DNA of 64,000 nucleotides from Artemisia argyi (Eukaryota; Streptophyta; Magnoliopsida; Asterales; Asteraceae). The notes beneath the pieces were generated by a model. It ran no database searches. It saw nothing but the letters and a program-made list of their open reading frames with translations, and had not been told where the DNA came from. The DNA is taken from positions 168,956,218 to 169,020,217 of the forward strand of contig CM060704.1 of NCBI GenBank assembly GCA_030686995.1, read 5' to 3'. The position numbers were made by a program, and so were the translations under genes. Below, one piece after another: positions 34,134 through 48,912 of the stretch (position 1 is the stretch's first letter; every line of letters begins with the position of its first letter).

Positions 34134-37100
34134 TTGAGCGAATTAGATTAGTTGAGAGATTGAAAGATGATATCTTATTTCTAGTTCGTTAAGAGTCAAT
34201 TTGATGATCGAGCACTTAAGAGCACTTAAGAGTCAATTTGACTTTTCAATGTTTTTTTTTTTTTTTTTTTTTTTTTTTTATTTTTTTTTTACCGTATACT
34301 TGATGAAAAGTATACAAAAAAAGTATTACTAGTAACAGATGTATTTAATTAACAATTTGTAAGCAAAATAAAAAAAACATTATTTCAGTATATTTATGCA
34401 TGCGTAAATGTTAAATATACACACGCATAATGTCAAAAATTACACGTATGGAAAACCTCAAATGTGATAGTAAGTATTAATAAGAGTACCAACACCCCGG
34501 TAATGACGACTGTCATCTGCTCATGCAAAAACCAACAATAGCTTTTTACTATTCTAAAATGCTTTTGTAGAGGGGTTTTTAGCATTGCATTCAAAGCTTT
34601 TTGAAAAGCTTTTTACAAAAGCTTGGTAAAACTCAAAGTCATTCTTCAAAGTCTTTGTTATTAATTGTGGTATGCATTTATTGCATTAAATGCATCAAGT
34701 CTTTAAAGACTTGATGCATTGTAGATGCTAGGTCATTACTACTGCGACCATATCAAATCAAATAGTAGCCGGCTGGAAAATGTGTAGACTGAAACAAACA
34801 GTGTCATTATTATATTCCTGCAACAGTCATTAACACAAAACACACGTCATTTGTATAAATATTACGGAGTACTACGTAATACTCTGTAGATTCCCTTTAT
34901 TAAAAATTTAAAATAACCATAACAATTTCTGATACAATAACACTTACGTGTCTAATAAACATGTGTTTCTGATACACATATACGATTTGTTATTTAATTA
35001 TCGACGACCTCATTTGTTTTGACATTTCCCACAAATATATTGCTCTCAATAAAATGTTTTTGGTTAGTACAGTTTTTTTATGCACTACTTGGACAAAAGA
35101 TTGTCTACTTTATTATAAAAATGCTTTCAATATCCATAACTAATGGCCCAATTGAAATTTCATATATATATACAAATATATCTGTATCTATATAGTATTT
35201 ACGTAATAAAAAAATATTACTCTAATATTGTTAGTTTTTAATATTTGGAAGACTGCAAAATCGATATTTATGTATAATACTATTGTTGAAAACTTAATAA
35301 GGCTCGTTTGTAATTGATTATTAATAATAGTTTCGTTATTGCAAATGTTCTAAAAATAACAATAAATGTGAAATGGTGCGGCTTTGGTCGAGAATTGCAC
35401 ACAAATAGGACATTCCGATAAGATACCCGATTAATACGGGGCGGGTTTGGGCGACCATCACGCCGCAATTAGATCCTCAGATGGGGATCGGAAGGCGTTT
35501 TGGGATGGGGATGGCCGCCCAGCCCTGTTGCCATCCCTAATTTTTGTAGAAAATGTTACTGCAAAGAAAAAACTATGTTTCTTTTTAGTACTTAAAATAA
35601 CCACTAAAATCAAAGACAAATACTTTACAATATTGGAAGTAATCTCTAAAATCAAAGACAAATAAATTACAATTCTTCCAAATTAACCAATAATGTTCAA
35701 ATCGCCTATCAGTTTGATGAATAATCACAAACATAAGTCAAAAGGTTGAATTTGCAATAAACCATAAATATCGGCAACATGGTGGTAGCAGTGGATCTTG
35801 AGACAAAACTTGATCTGTAGTTAGCACATCTTATTCATACCCATATTTCCTCCATTGATGACAACTTAAGCTTTTAGTTTCATAAATGAAAAAGTTAGCA
35901 AAAATGAGGAGTGAAGATTCTACGAGAAGGGTGTCGGCAGAAAGTTCATGGATCGGTAAGTCACTGACGAGATACAAGTTGCAGGGGAGGTACCAAAGTG
36001 GTGATGATTTGTTAAGTGAAATGGAAGAAAGATGATTTGGGGATATTTTTAAGGCTGTCATAATAGAGAGGAGGTGGGTTTTCTTACCATTTCACATTAA
36101 GGATTTTTGTTTGGAACAAGTTTAAAAGAAACATCGTAAATAGCCTTCTTGTGAAAGGAATTGTTACCAAAAAGGACATAAAGCAAAAACTGAACAGCCC
36201 CTTATTAATTCGGATAAAGAAGGAAAGAAACCAAAAACATATCGCATATCATTGATTGTCAGCTTCATTCGGTAGAAATATGAACCAACAAAACAGTTGC
36301 CGATGTTTAGAAATACTTTGGTGCAAATAGTAATACCCATCGTTATTTGTTTGCAGCTAAAAATTTTCGTAGATACGCACGTATTCTCTACCAACATTGC
36401 TTCCATTAATAGCCTCTGATGATCCACCATTTTTCCGTTCTTGTATAGTTACTATTGAGATCAACGACCATAGAACATTTTTATATGTCCCCACACTCGT
36501 GGCTTGCATGGAACTAATTCCCGTGAACCTACCACCAACATTTGTGCAATTGGTGGTGCTGAGGTGGTAGAACGGACGGATTGTGGATAAGCAGTTTGAA
36601 AATTTACCACGAACAAGACTTGTTAAACAAAACGTATCCTGTTTAGGGAAACACCTAAAGATGTTATGAAAGGGATTTTTATGGTAGGTTTGATGAAGAG
36701 GGTGGTGTTTGAATGTTATTAGCCGTCATTTAAGAACGGCTAAAAGTTATTAGTAGTCATTTAAGAACGGATCTAGATCAAGATATCCACCCGATCTGAT
36801 TCCAATTGTTGGTCCGGTTTAACTTGAGCAACTCATGAATTAACGAAATAAACACAAACACGTGCCGTTTGGACATGGAAAATATAACGAGTTTATGATT
36901 CATGACAAGCGAAAGACACAATCGGTATATATATATATATAAAAGATGAGGATGGTTAATATTACATTTGAGTAACTATATATATAGGCTTAAATTCTCC
37001 CGAGTTCCAGTGTGAACTTTTAAAAATTTTGAATAGAGTAATAAATGTAATTATGCTATTTAAACGATAATATCTATAGCCTTAAAAACATTCTAGAATA

Positions 37101-37234
37101 TACATTTTATATTTGAGAACATAGCATTGTTTTTGTCTTCGCAATTATTTTCATTTAGTTATTCAGAATGCAACGATTGTTAATCTTATGAATTGTTAAA
37201 TAATGTCACTGTTACTGTTGGAAAATATGATTTT

Positions 37235-37267
<33 letters not shown>

Positions 37268-37878
37268 AACGGATTATTAGTTGTTAGTGGTTAAGGTAGC
37301 AGTGATATCCAATTGGGCATTATGCTGACCCTGAACTCCGTCGTACTTGTTATAGTAGTTGTTAGTGGTTCAGGTAGCAGAAAACCGTTTTCGGGGACAG
37401 TCCATCCGAAAGAAAATTTTCAAATTGAATAATTCGGAAGAGAGGAAAGCAAAAGGCCAGGCAAAACCTTACACATCTAATATCTTTTACACATCAATTC
37501 ACTGTGGAAAACCTTTACAAAACATTTTTGAGACCTTTTGACCTTTTGACATCATAGACATCTACTGTACTACGTAAGGGACTGTGTACTGTGGTGCGTC
37601 ACAACTAGTTTCCATAACCTTTACATATCTCTTAACAAGATATTTTTATTTTAGCTAAACTAGAATCTTAAGCTAGATTAGTTTCGTTTTTTTCTAGACT
37701 TTGACTAACTACGTAGGGACTTAAAGCTCTTGATAGACTTCCGGCATAGTAATGATTATTTTTATTCGGTTGAAGTGCCATTGTTTAGAATAACGTGTTC
37801 ACTTGCATATATACCCATGTAAAGCTTTGATTCCACTAAACACCCATTTGCATTTAATGTCTCTCTCTCTCCATATGA

Positions 37879-37911
<33 letters not shown>

Positions 37912-40900
37912 TTTTTTAACCGTATAATTGATGAAAAGTATACAAAAAAAAAAGTATTACAAGTAACAGATGTATTTTATTAACAATTTGTAAACAAAAT
38001 AAAAAAACATTATTTCAGTATAAATGCATGCGGAAAATGTTTTGGTGCAAACCTAAACACACATGATTTTTTTAATATCACTGTAACACTCATACTTATG
38101 TTTTGAATTTTTTTAATATCGCCGTAATTTTTTAATATCGCAATGAAAAAAAACAATGATATTAAGTTTATTACTAATATAAAAGTAACTTTTTCAATAC
38201 ACGGTTCAGTTTACATGTAAAAAAGCTTAATATCGCGTCGGTTTTATATTATCAGCGTAACTATCATATAATCCTTTTATAATACCCTTAATATCACGGT
38301 AGCACTCATAATCACAAAACAAAAAGTGCTTCGAAAAATCTGCAAAAATAAAAAAGCAAAGAATACAACAATAGGAAAAAATTTAAAAAACTCGTCTTAG
38401 TGGTAAACGAGTGGGAGCACCCACGCGTTGCTACCACAAGAATATTAAATAGTAAATGCTGAACATTACGCTATGAAAACTTCTATACAACCCATATGCG
38501 TCGCACACATTTTAAATCTATGAAAACTTTTATACCACCCTTGTGCATCGCACGGGCATTGTTTACTACGTATCATAATAAATACTCCGTAGTTGTATAA
38601 CTTAGCCGGATGTATTAATATTAGTTACTTCCAATTAAAAACGACAGTACAGGCGGCGGCAGCACTGTTTTCCACAAACCCTCCCTATAGAGGGGGTCCG
38701 GTTAACTCATGCCTAAAAAAAACAAATCTCCTCAACTAACAAAAAACTGCCTTTCATTAATTCCTTTGTGTCTATAAAACTGAAAACTTCTTTTGAATTA
38801 CAGTAGTTCATTCTAAAAAACACAAAAAAATGTATTTTGATTTTCAAAATATCTTTCAATTGCTTATTTACGATACTGGGGGTTTTAATATTGCTTTTTA
38901 TCTGATAAAAAACTTAGATATTTTACCGAAAATTATATGGACGAGGAAGAGGTATTTTAAATTGTATAACTTCATTTGAAATACTCTTTCCCGTCTATCA
39001 CTTGCATTTTATCACCATGGTATGAAACCTAGATATTTTACCGAATATCAGGTGATGAATGCCATATTTTTGCAACAACTAACACCTATATTATTTTTTC
39101 CTTTTTTCTGGTGTTTTAAAATTGATAAAGTTCGATTGTTTTGTATTTTAATTTTGAATGATTTTAAAATTACATGAATCTTGTTTATTCTAGTTAATTG
39201 AAAGATTTTAAAGTACTTAAGAATCATATAATTTGTTAAAATAACAAAAATATATGAATCTTGAGAACTTTTAAAGAAAGTTTCAATTAAACCAAGATAC
39301 TCAAAAAAAAATTTTGTAATTTATACTTTTTACAAAATTAATTTCTAGAGTCCTCAGTAGGAAAAAACTATAGAATAATAGTAGAAGATTATGAAGAATT
39401 TGGTATTTGAAGAAAATGAAGATGAAGTCGAAGACCAACATTATGAAGAAGATGCAAAAATATGAAGATCATTTAACTGTGTTGTGTTTCTGTAATGTGA
39501 TATTTATTTAAAACAAGGGATGAATTAAAATTTCAATATGTATTCGAGTTGTTATGTGATATGTAATTTTTGTATTCGAATTGTAATGTTATATTTAATT
39601 TTTATGTTGTGTGATATCTAATTTTTCTTTTATATTGCGATATTTAATTTCTTTTTACATAAACAAACCTTTTTACATAATCTAAAAAAAATAAAAAAAA
39701 CACGCCTTTGGAGTAAACTAGGGTTCCTGTTCCTCTTGTGCTTGTTCTGTGAGAGAAAATGGCTTGGATACTATTGTGTGCTTCTTTGGAGTAAATCCCA
39801 GCCATTGGAGTGCCATGGAAGCATCTCAGCCTTTGATTGGTTTTGGCGCCAAAAGAGAGTTGTGGATTGCCAGGTTGGAGGTAAAATATCTCATGGAGAT
39901 TTTGAGGGAGCAATGGGGCGGCTAGAGCAGGTGTTGGTGTAGTGTGGAGGAGACAAGGTTCTTGGAGATCGTGGGATTTGCTTCTGGTTCTGTTTTGTTG
40001 GATCAAATTTTACTCCGATCACGCCTTCATTAGAAACAAACCAGAAAATACTACGGAGTAGATAAGTTAATTACTACTACTACAAAAAAAAATATATACC
40101 TGAATTAATGGAAAAGTATCTTTTGGTGAACAAAATAAAAAAACATTATTTCAGTATATTTATCCATGCGTAAATGTTAAATATACACACGCATAATGTC
40201 ATAAACGAGGATGTTCACCCGCGCGTTGCCGCGGAGCGTCTGTATACGATTTATTTGATTTGTTGATTATATATCGCCTCACAATACACGGGTTTATGAT
40301 TGTTTATTTTAAGTTTATTTTGGAGAGTGGTTGTGTGGATCTTGTTTTTTTGAAGATGAATCGGGAAGGAAGAATCAGGAAGGAAGGTTCACTATAGCCA
40401 TTATTTTAATATTCTTTTAAGTTTATTTTGGTGAGTGGTTGTGTGGATCTTGTTTTTTTGAAGATGAATCGGGAAGGAAGAATCAGGAAGGAAGGTTCAC
40501 TATAGCCATTATTTTAATACTCTTTCACTATAGCATTATTATTTTAATAATTTTTCACTATAGATCAACTATCCACGCTAAATGTAATATAGGATAATTA
40601 CACGTATGGAAACCTCAAATGTGATAAGTAAGAGAACCAACACCCCGGTAATGATGACTGTTAGGTCATTACTACTGACGACGTTTGTTCTTGGTTTTTA
40701 TGTTTTTTGGAACAACTTGATTCTTGTTTTTTCTATCCTTGAATGACTCCATTTCATTTTTTTGAACGACTAATATTTTTTTGATCGACTCCATTTCATT
40801 TTTTTGAACGACTCCATTTCATTTTTTTTAACGACTCCATGACATTGACGATGTAATATGGTCAATTTGGAAATTTCAGAACTCATAAATTAAAACACAC

Positions 40901-42314
40901 ACAGTCAACTTATGACATTGTTTTGTTTGTTCTAATAATGTTTAGTTACGTATATATTATACATACGACGTGTGTTATTTATTAATGCTTTATCACGTAT
41001 TATTTATTATAATTTATATTTATCACAAATCCTACAAGAATCTAATAATGACACTCGGCACTGTATGTTTCAGTCTATGCTTTTTCCAGGCGGCTACTAT
41101 TCGATTGATGTTTGTCAGTGATAATGGTCTCATAGCCATCATTACCTGGTGTTTATAGTTTATAGTTATCGGGTTTGTAGTTGAATAATAATTTATTACC
41201 TTGTTTTTTCTATCCTTGAAAGACTCCAATTCATTTTTTTGAACGACTAATATTTGTTTGAACGACTCCATTTCATTTTTTTGAACGACTAATAGTTTTT
41301 TGAACGACTCCCTTTCATTGTTTTGAACGACTCCATGACATTGACGATGTAATATGGTCAATTTGGAAATCTCAGAACTCATAAATTAAAGCACACACAA
41401 TCAACTTATGACATTGTTTTGTTTGTTCTAATAAAGTTTAGTTACGTATCTTATACATACGACATGTGTTATTTATTAATGCTTTATCACGTATTATTTA
41501 TTATTATTTATATTTATCACAAATCCTACAAGAATCACAGAATTAACGTCGTCTCCTCCAATAAACGCACAAACAAGAATTTACTCTTCAATGACATTAA
41601 ACTGTGTCTTTCATTTGGATTTCCTCAAGATGTAGGAATATATGTATAAATGAGATAGAGTCCAAGTAACTGAAGCCTTTCTTAGAGAAGGAAATGTAGC
41701 TAGGTTACTTTGGAAGAGCCCCCCATGGATGGGTTATGGGTTCCTAGTGAAGCCACACACTTATCTGTCTTTACCATTGTGGGTGTTGCGGGTTGAATGG
41801 TTTAGATGGAAAGTGATGTGGAAATGTAGCTAGATGGTGGGTGCTTTAATGGTGAATAAATAGTAAACTGGCATGGTTTCTGTTATAGTGCAGTTTAGCT
41901 CTGAAAATGGTTACAATTCTGTTCTGTCAGAGATGTTGAACCTTTGGTATTCGATATCACTATATCAGACATGACTGTATCTGATATTGGACTTAGAATA
42001 GCATAGTGTCTGCTACTTTGAATGTTTGCTGGTTGAAGCATGTTTCAATCCAGTGTATCAAATAGTGTAACTTGTGTTTTTATGTTTTTTTGAACAACTT
42101 GATTCCTGTTTTTTCTATCCTTGAACGACTCCATTTCATTGTTTTGAACGACTAATATTTTTTTGAACGACTCCATTTCATTTTTTTAAACGACTCCATG
42201 ACATTGACGATGATTATATGGTCAATTTGGAAATTTCAGAACTCATAAATTAAAGCACATACAATCAACTTATGACATTGTTTTGTTTGTTCTAATAAAG
42301 TTTAGTTTCGTAAT

Positions 42315-42812
42315 ATTATCATATTCAATTTCACCTACTCCTTCTCTCTCTAAAAACTCTCTCCAACCTCTCACTAAGCAAAGCTCCGCCTACCAAATAA
42401 TTTTCGGCGGTCGGTCTTGACCGGCCGTCCGGATCTCCTTTTTATTTTCCCTCTTTTCAATAAAAATCCTTTCCTATAGATCTGTCGCTGCCCACTGCCG
42501 CCGCTCACTCGCCGTTTGCTGATGCTGTCTCTCTGGTCCGTCATCGACGGCTGCTTCTGCGTAGGGGTTTTGCTTTAGATCTGTTATTATGTACTTAGTA
42601 CTTAGTGTACTTTTGTCAAGCTACACTTTATATGGTTGTATCAGTCAAAGCTCACTCGGGTGATTCCCCCCAACTTTGAATGGTGTTGCTGTAGGCTGTC
42701 TCAACTATTTGGTGTATGTCTTGTTTGGCTTAACTTGTTATGTTTCGATGTAACTTGTTATGTTGTATCTTCCTCCATTTGTGAGGTTTGTAATGAAATG
42801 AAATCTTTGTTC

Positions 42813-42840
<28 letters not shown>
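42315..42840 (+). mobile_element. Poly(A)-tailed retroposon with 11-bp TSD (copy B)
   Basis: This is the counterpart of 9,563-10,084, flanked by AGTTTCGTAAT at 42,304-42,314 and 42,841-42,851. The poly(A) tract is slightly longer than in copy A. Confidence 0.85.
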
Positions 42841-42846
<6 letters not shown>

Positions 42847-45378
42847 GTAATGATGACTGTTAGGTCATTACTACTGCGACCATATCAAATCAAATAGTAG
42901 CCGGCTGGAAAATGTGTAGACTGAAACAAACAATGTCATTAATGCAGTATATTCCTGCAACAGTCATTAACACAAAACACACGTCACTTGTAAAAATACT
43001 AGAATAAATTGTCTTACATTCGTAATTAAAGTAGTTGTCCTCGGCTTTCTTGGTTTTTATGTTTTTTTGAACTACTTGATTCTTGTTTTTTCTATCCTTG
43101 AACGACTCCATTTTATTTTTTTGAACGACTAATATTTGTTTGAACGACTCCATTTCATTTTTTGAACGACTAATAATTTTTGAACGACTCCATTTCATTC
43201 TCCATTTCAAAGCTGCATTTAGTACATGTTTAATTTTTTAAGATAAAAAAATATATATATATACATCATTTGTTCTTTTCTATCACTATGACTTTATGTT
43301 CTTCATCATGTAGTGACATGTACCTCAATACCTGCATCGATTGTAAAAACATATCCATTATTTTTTTTGTTAGATCTAATACAAGTATTCAGAAGTTTCT
43401 CGGTTTGACGTTATCACCAAAACACATTATTTTTTTGTTAGATCTGTTGTTTATTCTAGTTAAAGTATACACCATTATAACTCCATATTCTTTGAAAACA
43501 AATTCATGAATATATAATTAAAAACAATATAAAAAGCCTGATCACAATTATATGAGGATAACAGATGAAAAATATATAATATAGTTACCTTTCAATTTTG
43601 TGGATAGAGAATGTCTAGTGGATGAAGAGACACCCATATTTGCTAAATCTGTGGGTTTCTTTCAGGCAAGGGGATTATCGCACAGATTACGGAGTACTAC
43701 GTAATACTCCGTAGATTCCCTTTATTAAAATAACCATAACAATTTCTGATACAATAACGCTTAAGTGTCTAATAAACATGTTGTGTTTCTGATACACATA
43801 TACGATTTGTTATTTAATTATCGACGACCTCATTTGTTTTGACATTTCCCACAAATATATTGGACTCAATAAAATGTTTTTGGTTAGTACGGTTTTTTTA
43901 TGCACTACTTGGACAAAAGATTGTCTACTTTATTATAAAAATGCTTTCAATATCCATAACTAATGGCCCAATTGGAAGTTACTGAAATTTGAAGACCAAA
44001 TTGAACTGAAAAACTAATTTAACAAAAATCAAACTCGAAATAATGTATATATTTTTAAACCTAAAACTAATTTAACAAAAATTAAACCTATTGCAGATTT
44101 TTGCTAAAATTATAGAATGAACACATTGATAGCCAATCGAAATTTAAAGTGAGCATTGAGCAACATTCGCCCCAGTTTGGTGTTTGTGGATGTGACTTCG
44201 GGTTCGAGGGAGGGACTGATAACCTTCACAGACTTCTTTCATTTTTTTAATTATAAAGATTTTTATGAAACGGTGATATTGTAAAACCAACCGTGATTTA
44301 CATGTAAAAATTTACGGTTATATTAATAATATTATTAACAATATTACTAAAGAGCAAACTAGTGTTCCTGTTCCTCTTGTGCTTGTTCTGTGAGAGAAAA
44401 TGGCTTGGATACTATTCTGTGCTTCTTTGGAGTAAATCCCAGCCATTGGTGAGTCATGGAATCATCTCAGCCTTTGATTGGTTTTGGCGCCAAAAGAGAG
44501 TTGTGGATTGTCAGGTTGGAGGTAAAATATCTCATGGAGATTTGAGGGAGCAATGGGGTGGCTAGAGCAGGTGTTGGTGTAGTGTGGAGGAGACAAGGTT
44601 CTGTTCATATTTTTAACAATATAAATTCGTTTATTGTAAAATGTATAACGATTTTTTTTTTAAATCATGTGTTTGTTGTAATTTTATTATTATTTTTTTC
44701 TATGTATCTAAGAATCTATTTAATTTTGTTTTTTTAGTTTTTATCTATTAATCATGACGTTTTAGTTTGAATTAGATATTTAGGTACGTTTACTTTCTTT
44801 TACCCGTTTAATTTTTAAATCAAGTATTTAGTTTCGTTTAGTCTTTTTTTTTGCTAATTTCCTATGCGTTTTTCTGAGTGTGTAAATATTTTTACTAAGT
44901 AAATTTTTGTATCTTTTTTATATGTAATTTTGTTGGTTTAATACATTGTTTTATCGGGGTACATTTGACTTATTGGGTGAAAATATATGTAGCGGTAAAA
45001 AAAAAGGTGAAAAAACGAAAAAAAAAAAATTGTCGAAAATATATTAAATAGCCTATCTATAGAAAGATAATTAAATACTCGTCGCGATGGTGTAATTATT
45101 TTCGCTTAACGATTAACGGTTTAAGAGATATTTAAATTATAAAAAGTGAGTGAAATATTAAAATGCTTTTAATCTCAACAATTGATTTTTTTTTAAATGG
45201 ATGATGGGAATGAGTCCCTTAGTATGTAAGAAAAGTTTGGTATTTAATATAACTTTCCTCGGCAAACTAATTAAACGACCTTCCTTTTTGTTTTTCGGAA
45301 AAAAACTGATAAAATCTTGCATTTAACTTTTTTTTTGAAAATTTAACTATAATATAACTCTCCTTTTTTGTTTATTTA

Positions 45379-45474
45379 CGTGGGCCAACTCTCCTTTTTG
45401 TTTTTTCACGTGGGCCAAAATCTTGCAGTGGCAGTGGAGATGGGCTGTAACTTGGGCCAAAAAATGGCGGGAAA
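45379..45474 (+). promoter_or_regulatory. Site II and E2F-type promoter motifs of NSE4 (copy B)
   Basis: This has the same arrangement as 12,629-12,723. The E2F-type motif is at 45,465-45,474. One of the four site II cores is mutated (TGGGCT instead of TGGGCC near 45,441). Confidence 0.6.
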
Positions 45475-45835
45475 AAAACGGGGTTATACGGCGTCGTATG
45501 GTTTGTGATTTAATATAAACTATTAATAATTTTTTCGGTCACAAAAAAAAAACGTGAAAAAAAGATTTTTTGTTTGTCGAAAGTATATGAAAGTGCCCGT
45601 CCATAAAAAGATAATTAAATGCTCGTCGCGATGGTTTAATTATTTTCGCTTAACGATTAACGATTTAAAAGATATTTAAATTATTTTCGTCATTGTTAGC
45701 TCTACTTCCTATGCAAGTTTCAAACTAAGAAAATCCAATTGTCACAAAAATATCTATCTCACCAATCTCCATAAATAAATAAAATCTTCTAGTCTAGGGT
45801 TACAAATTTTCGAAACATTCTTAAAACAACTAACA

Positions 45836-48800
45836 ATGACGATCAACAATGACCCTCAAAAGCGTATCAAAACGGAGGACTGTGCTACTGATAATCGTAG
45901 CGCAGTCCTTCGTTCTGGCTACCGCTCAATCCAGAAGTTTATAAGAAGTACGTACTTTACATTATGTTACAAACATTTTGTAGTATTTTTTGTTATGCCG
46001 ATTATGGGAATTCTTTTGTAGATCAAAAGGATGAAATTGCAGCTGCAAGCCCAAAGAAATTTAAGTCCATTCTTAACGAGTTTGACGGAATGCATAAGCA
46101 TGGTATACTACTATACTACTGTCTACATTTTACCTCCCCATACCCTACCTCCGGTGGGATTGTGTTTTGTTGTTGGTGTAGTTTCTTAATGTAAGATTGT
46201 GTGACTCTTTTATTAAACTTGACTGAGTTATGGTAGCTTTTGTATGGTTTGTTTTGTGTTGTATAGAAGTAGTCGAAAGCTATAAATGCGTATGTGATCT
46301 AGAATATATAAAAGTTATAATGAGTATGATCGTCTATAAGGAGTATTTATTGGAGTGTTACTTTACTTAGGGATATCTATTTTTAGATAATTGTAATTAG
46401 TCTAATTCTGCAAACATGCTAAATTAGGAAAAGAAGTGTTGTTGTAGTTTGCGAAATTGAACAACATTTGAATGTGCTGGTGTAAAGAACTATATTGCAT
46501 TTGTATTATGGTAATTAGTGTAATGTTTCGAACATACTAATCTCGGTCTTTCACATTACTCATGTGCTAATTGTCATATGATTTAGTCACTAAACTTGTA
46601 AAGGTGTTCTATTTTCATCGTTTTTGTAGTGCCTAAATTGGTATGCTAAATATATGCCTAAACTGTGTGGCAGCAACCTCTTGGTGACATCGGAGTGACC
46701 CATTTTCTCAAAAACTAATAAAAGTAATGTCATGTCAATTAAGGCACAAAATTAGTCACAATGACATGTTTGAGAAAACATGTTACTATTTTATTACATC
46801 AAATATTATCAAATATGATCAACATGAAACAGAGCACAATGGCCAATGTACAAAACACCGTAAGTGCATTGTATTTGAACAATACTTCTCTTTGCGAACC
46901 CATGAAAAGGAATGAGTTTGTGCATTGGTGCAGGGGTATCTCTTCATTTGTAACTACATGCCTAATTTACTTAACAAGTACAAGAATTTATATCACAATG
47001 ATCAAAGCGTAGTCCCTTTTCTGCATCTCTTAAAGTTAGGTATTGATAGGGTGTTCTGTTTCATATTTGGTTCATATAGTGTTAGGATGCTTATTTACTG
47101 TTAGAAATTCCCCACTGTTAAATATTATGTGAAGAGTACTTAGTGTGAAGCTCTTTTATACTTATTCTGGTTTTGTAATTTTTAGTTAAGAAGCCAAAAG
47201 AGCAAGTATCTGATGCAGAAGCACTACGAGATCTAGCTAACACACTGATGACTTCGATTAGGGTGCAGAGCACCGGAAGTGTAACTCCATCAGTCTTAGT
47301 CTCAAGTTTGATCAATAAATTTTCAAAGAAAGGGAGAATAGGAAACAATCAATGTAGAAAGATCCTCTGGAAAGATATAGGTCTGCATGTTTCTCCACTT
47401 CTCAAAACTTGTAGGGGTTTAAGCACCATGTGAGTTTGTCAACTTGATACCACCTCAATATGCTCTGATATCTTTTCAATACTAGTTTGTGTTTATTTTG
47501 TTTTTGTAATACGTAGTAATTCTTTTTATCTTTATTGAAGGACTGGACCCATGGACCGTGAACCTAAACCACCTAGAGCACTAAAGGTCTATACTCGGAG
47601 AAAACTCACAAGAGGTAAAAAGAAACCAGAAGAGGTAAGTCATGTTAATGAGAAGTTAAGAACTATATGATGTTCAATAAATGCATGTTTTTGTAATACT
47701 GTCTTCTATTACAGCTTGAAGATTGTGATTCTAAAGTGCAAACAGCAACCGAGATGACTATAGCAATCATGTTTGACATTCTCAAAAGCAACAGAAATGT
47801 CTGTCTTAATAGCCTTTTCCTTAACAGAAGCTCATTTGCGCAAACTGTGGAGAACTTGTTTGCTTTGTCCTTTTTGGTAAAAGATGGAAGAGTTAAGATA
47901 ACAGTGGATGAGAAAGGCTCACATCGTGTTTGTATGTTACACTTCATAATATATTCAATAAAAGTACTAGAATACCGTCTTCTCTTTTCTTTGCTCATTT
48001 GTAGTAGTTATGTGACTTATGTTTATCTATTCAGCTCCAAGTAATGCTCCTGATAGTGGCTCAATAATGTGGGGGAAGGTGGCACACTCTCACTTCGTCT
48101 TTCGGTTTGACTTGAATGACTGGAAGGTACAAACACTACTTGCAAATTTTCATATAAATATGTATGTTAGCCAAGGTTGTAAATAGCGTGAAGCGTGGCG
48201 TAGCGGCATAGCCAAGCCTCAAGCTTTAGCGTGAGGCGTTGCGTTATAGCGTTTTTAAGGCGTGATTCAAAGCGGCAAAACATATTTCTAGAGTTGTCAA
48301 TATTAGTTAGCTACTAGGCTTAAAATTGAGTTATGGAGCTGCTAAGCCCAAATAAATACTTGTAAATAAGTACAGTCCAATAAATCTTTAAAAAAATCTC
48401 AAAATCTTCCAAAAAAAGGCGCCACGCTACGCGCTATAGCGCGCTATATCACGCTATATGACACTTTATTGCAAGCCACACCTTGAGACGACGCTTTGGC
48501 ATGTTTCGTAACGTGGAGGCCACGCCTCGCGCTATGGCGACGCTATGGCGCCGCTATAGCGCACTATTTAGAACCATGACGTTAGCATATATAATTATTT
48601 TTTTGGGCCTGATTTATATGATCAGAAAAATCTTATGCTAAGATGTAACTGTAGCGGGAGCATAAAATGAAGAAATAGAAAATGTAAACTAATCTTAACG
48701 AACTGAAAGTACGTATGATGAGAAAAATGCAGTTGATGAAGGATTTAGTAGCTGAAGGTTCCGAGCTGATGCCTCATAGGAATGTGAATCCTGGTGGTGA

Positions 48801-48912
48801 ATCAGAATTCACTTCAAAATCAAACAATAATTACACAAAAAGAACCACCACAAAAACACCATCAAGAAACCTTGGTATGGATGTTAAGATGGAATGCGTT
48901 AAGATGGAATAA
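45836..48912 (+). CDS. NSE4: NSE4-like SMC5/6 complex kleisin (intact copy B)
   Basis: NSE4 is the kleisin subunit that bridges the SMC5 and SMC6 heads and binds NSE3 in the nuclear complex for DNA repair and chromosome stability. The inferred exons are 45,836-45,947, 46,022-46,102, 47,186-47,429, 47,541-47,634, 47,715-47,931, 48,035-48,126 and 48,733-48,912. Together they give 1,020 nt (339 aa plus stop) with consistent phases. Recognisable parts are the N-terminal helix (VLRSGYRSIQKFIR), the KKPKEQVSDAEALRDLANTL segment after it, the GPMD motif, and the conserved C-terminal winged-helix segment NRSSFAQTVENLFALSFLVK followed by FVFRFDLNDWKLMKDLV and ELMPHR. The protein is shorter than Arabidopsis NSE4A (about 400 aa), mainly at the N terminus. 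The start codon is the first ATG after the putative promoter. Exon boundaries are inferred, with no transcript evidence. Confidence 0.9.
48172..48578. mobile_element. hAT-type MITE in NSE4 intron 6 (copy B)
   Basis: This is the counterpart of 15,421-15,826. The left TSD is ATGTTAGC and the right one is changed to ACGTTAGC. The insertion predates the duplication. Confidence 0.88.
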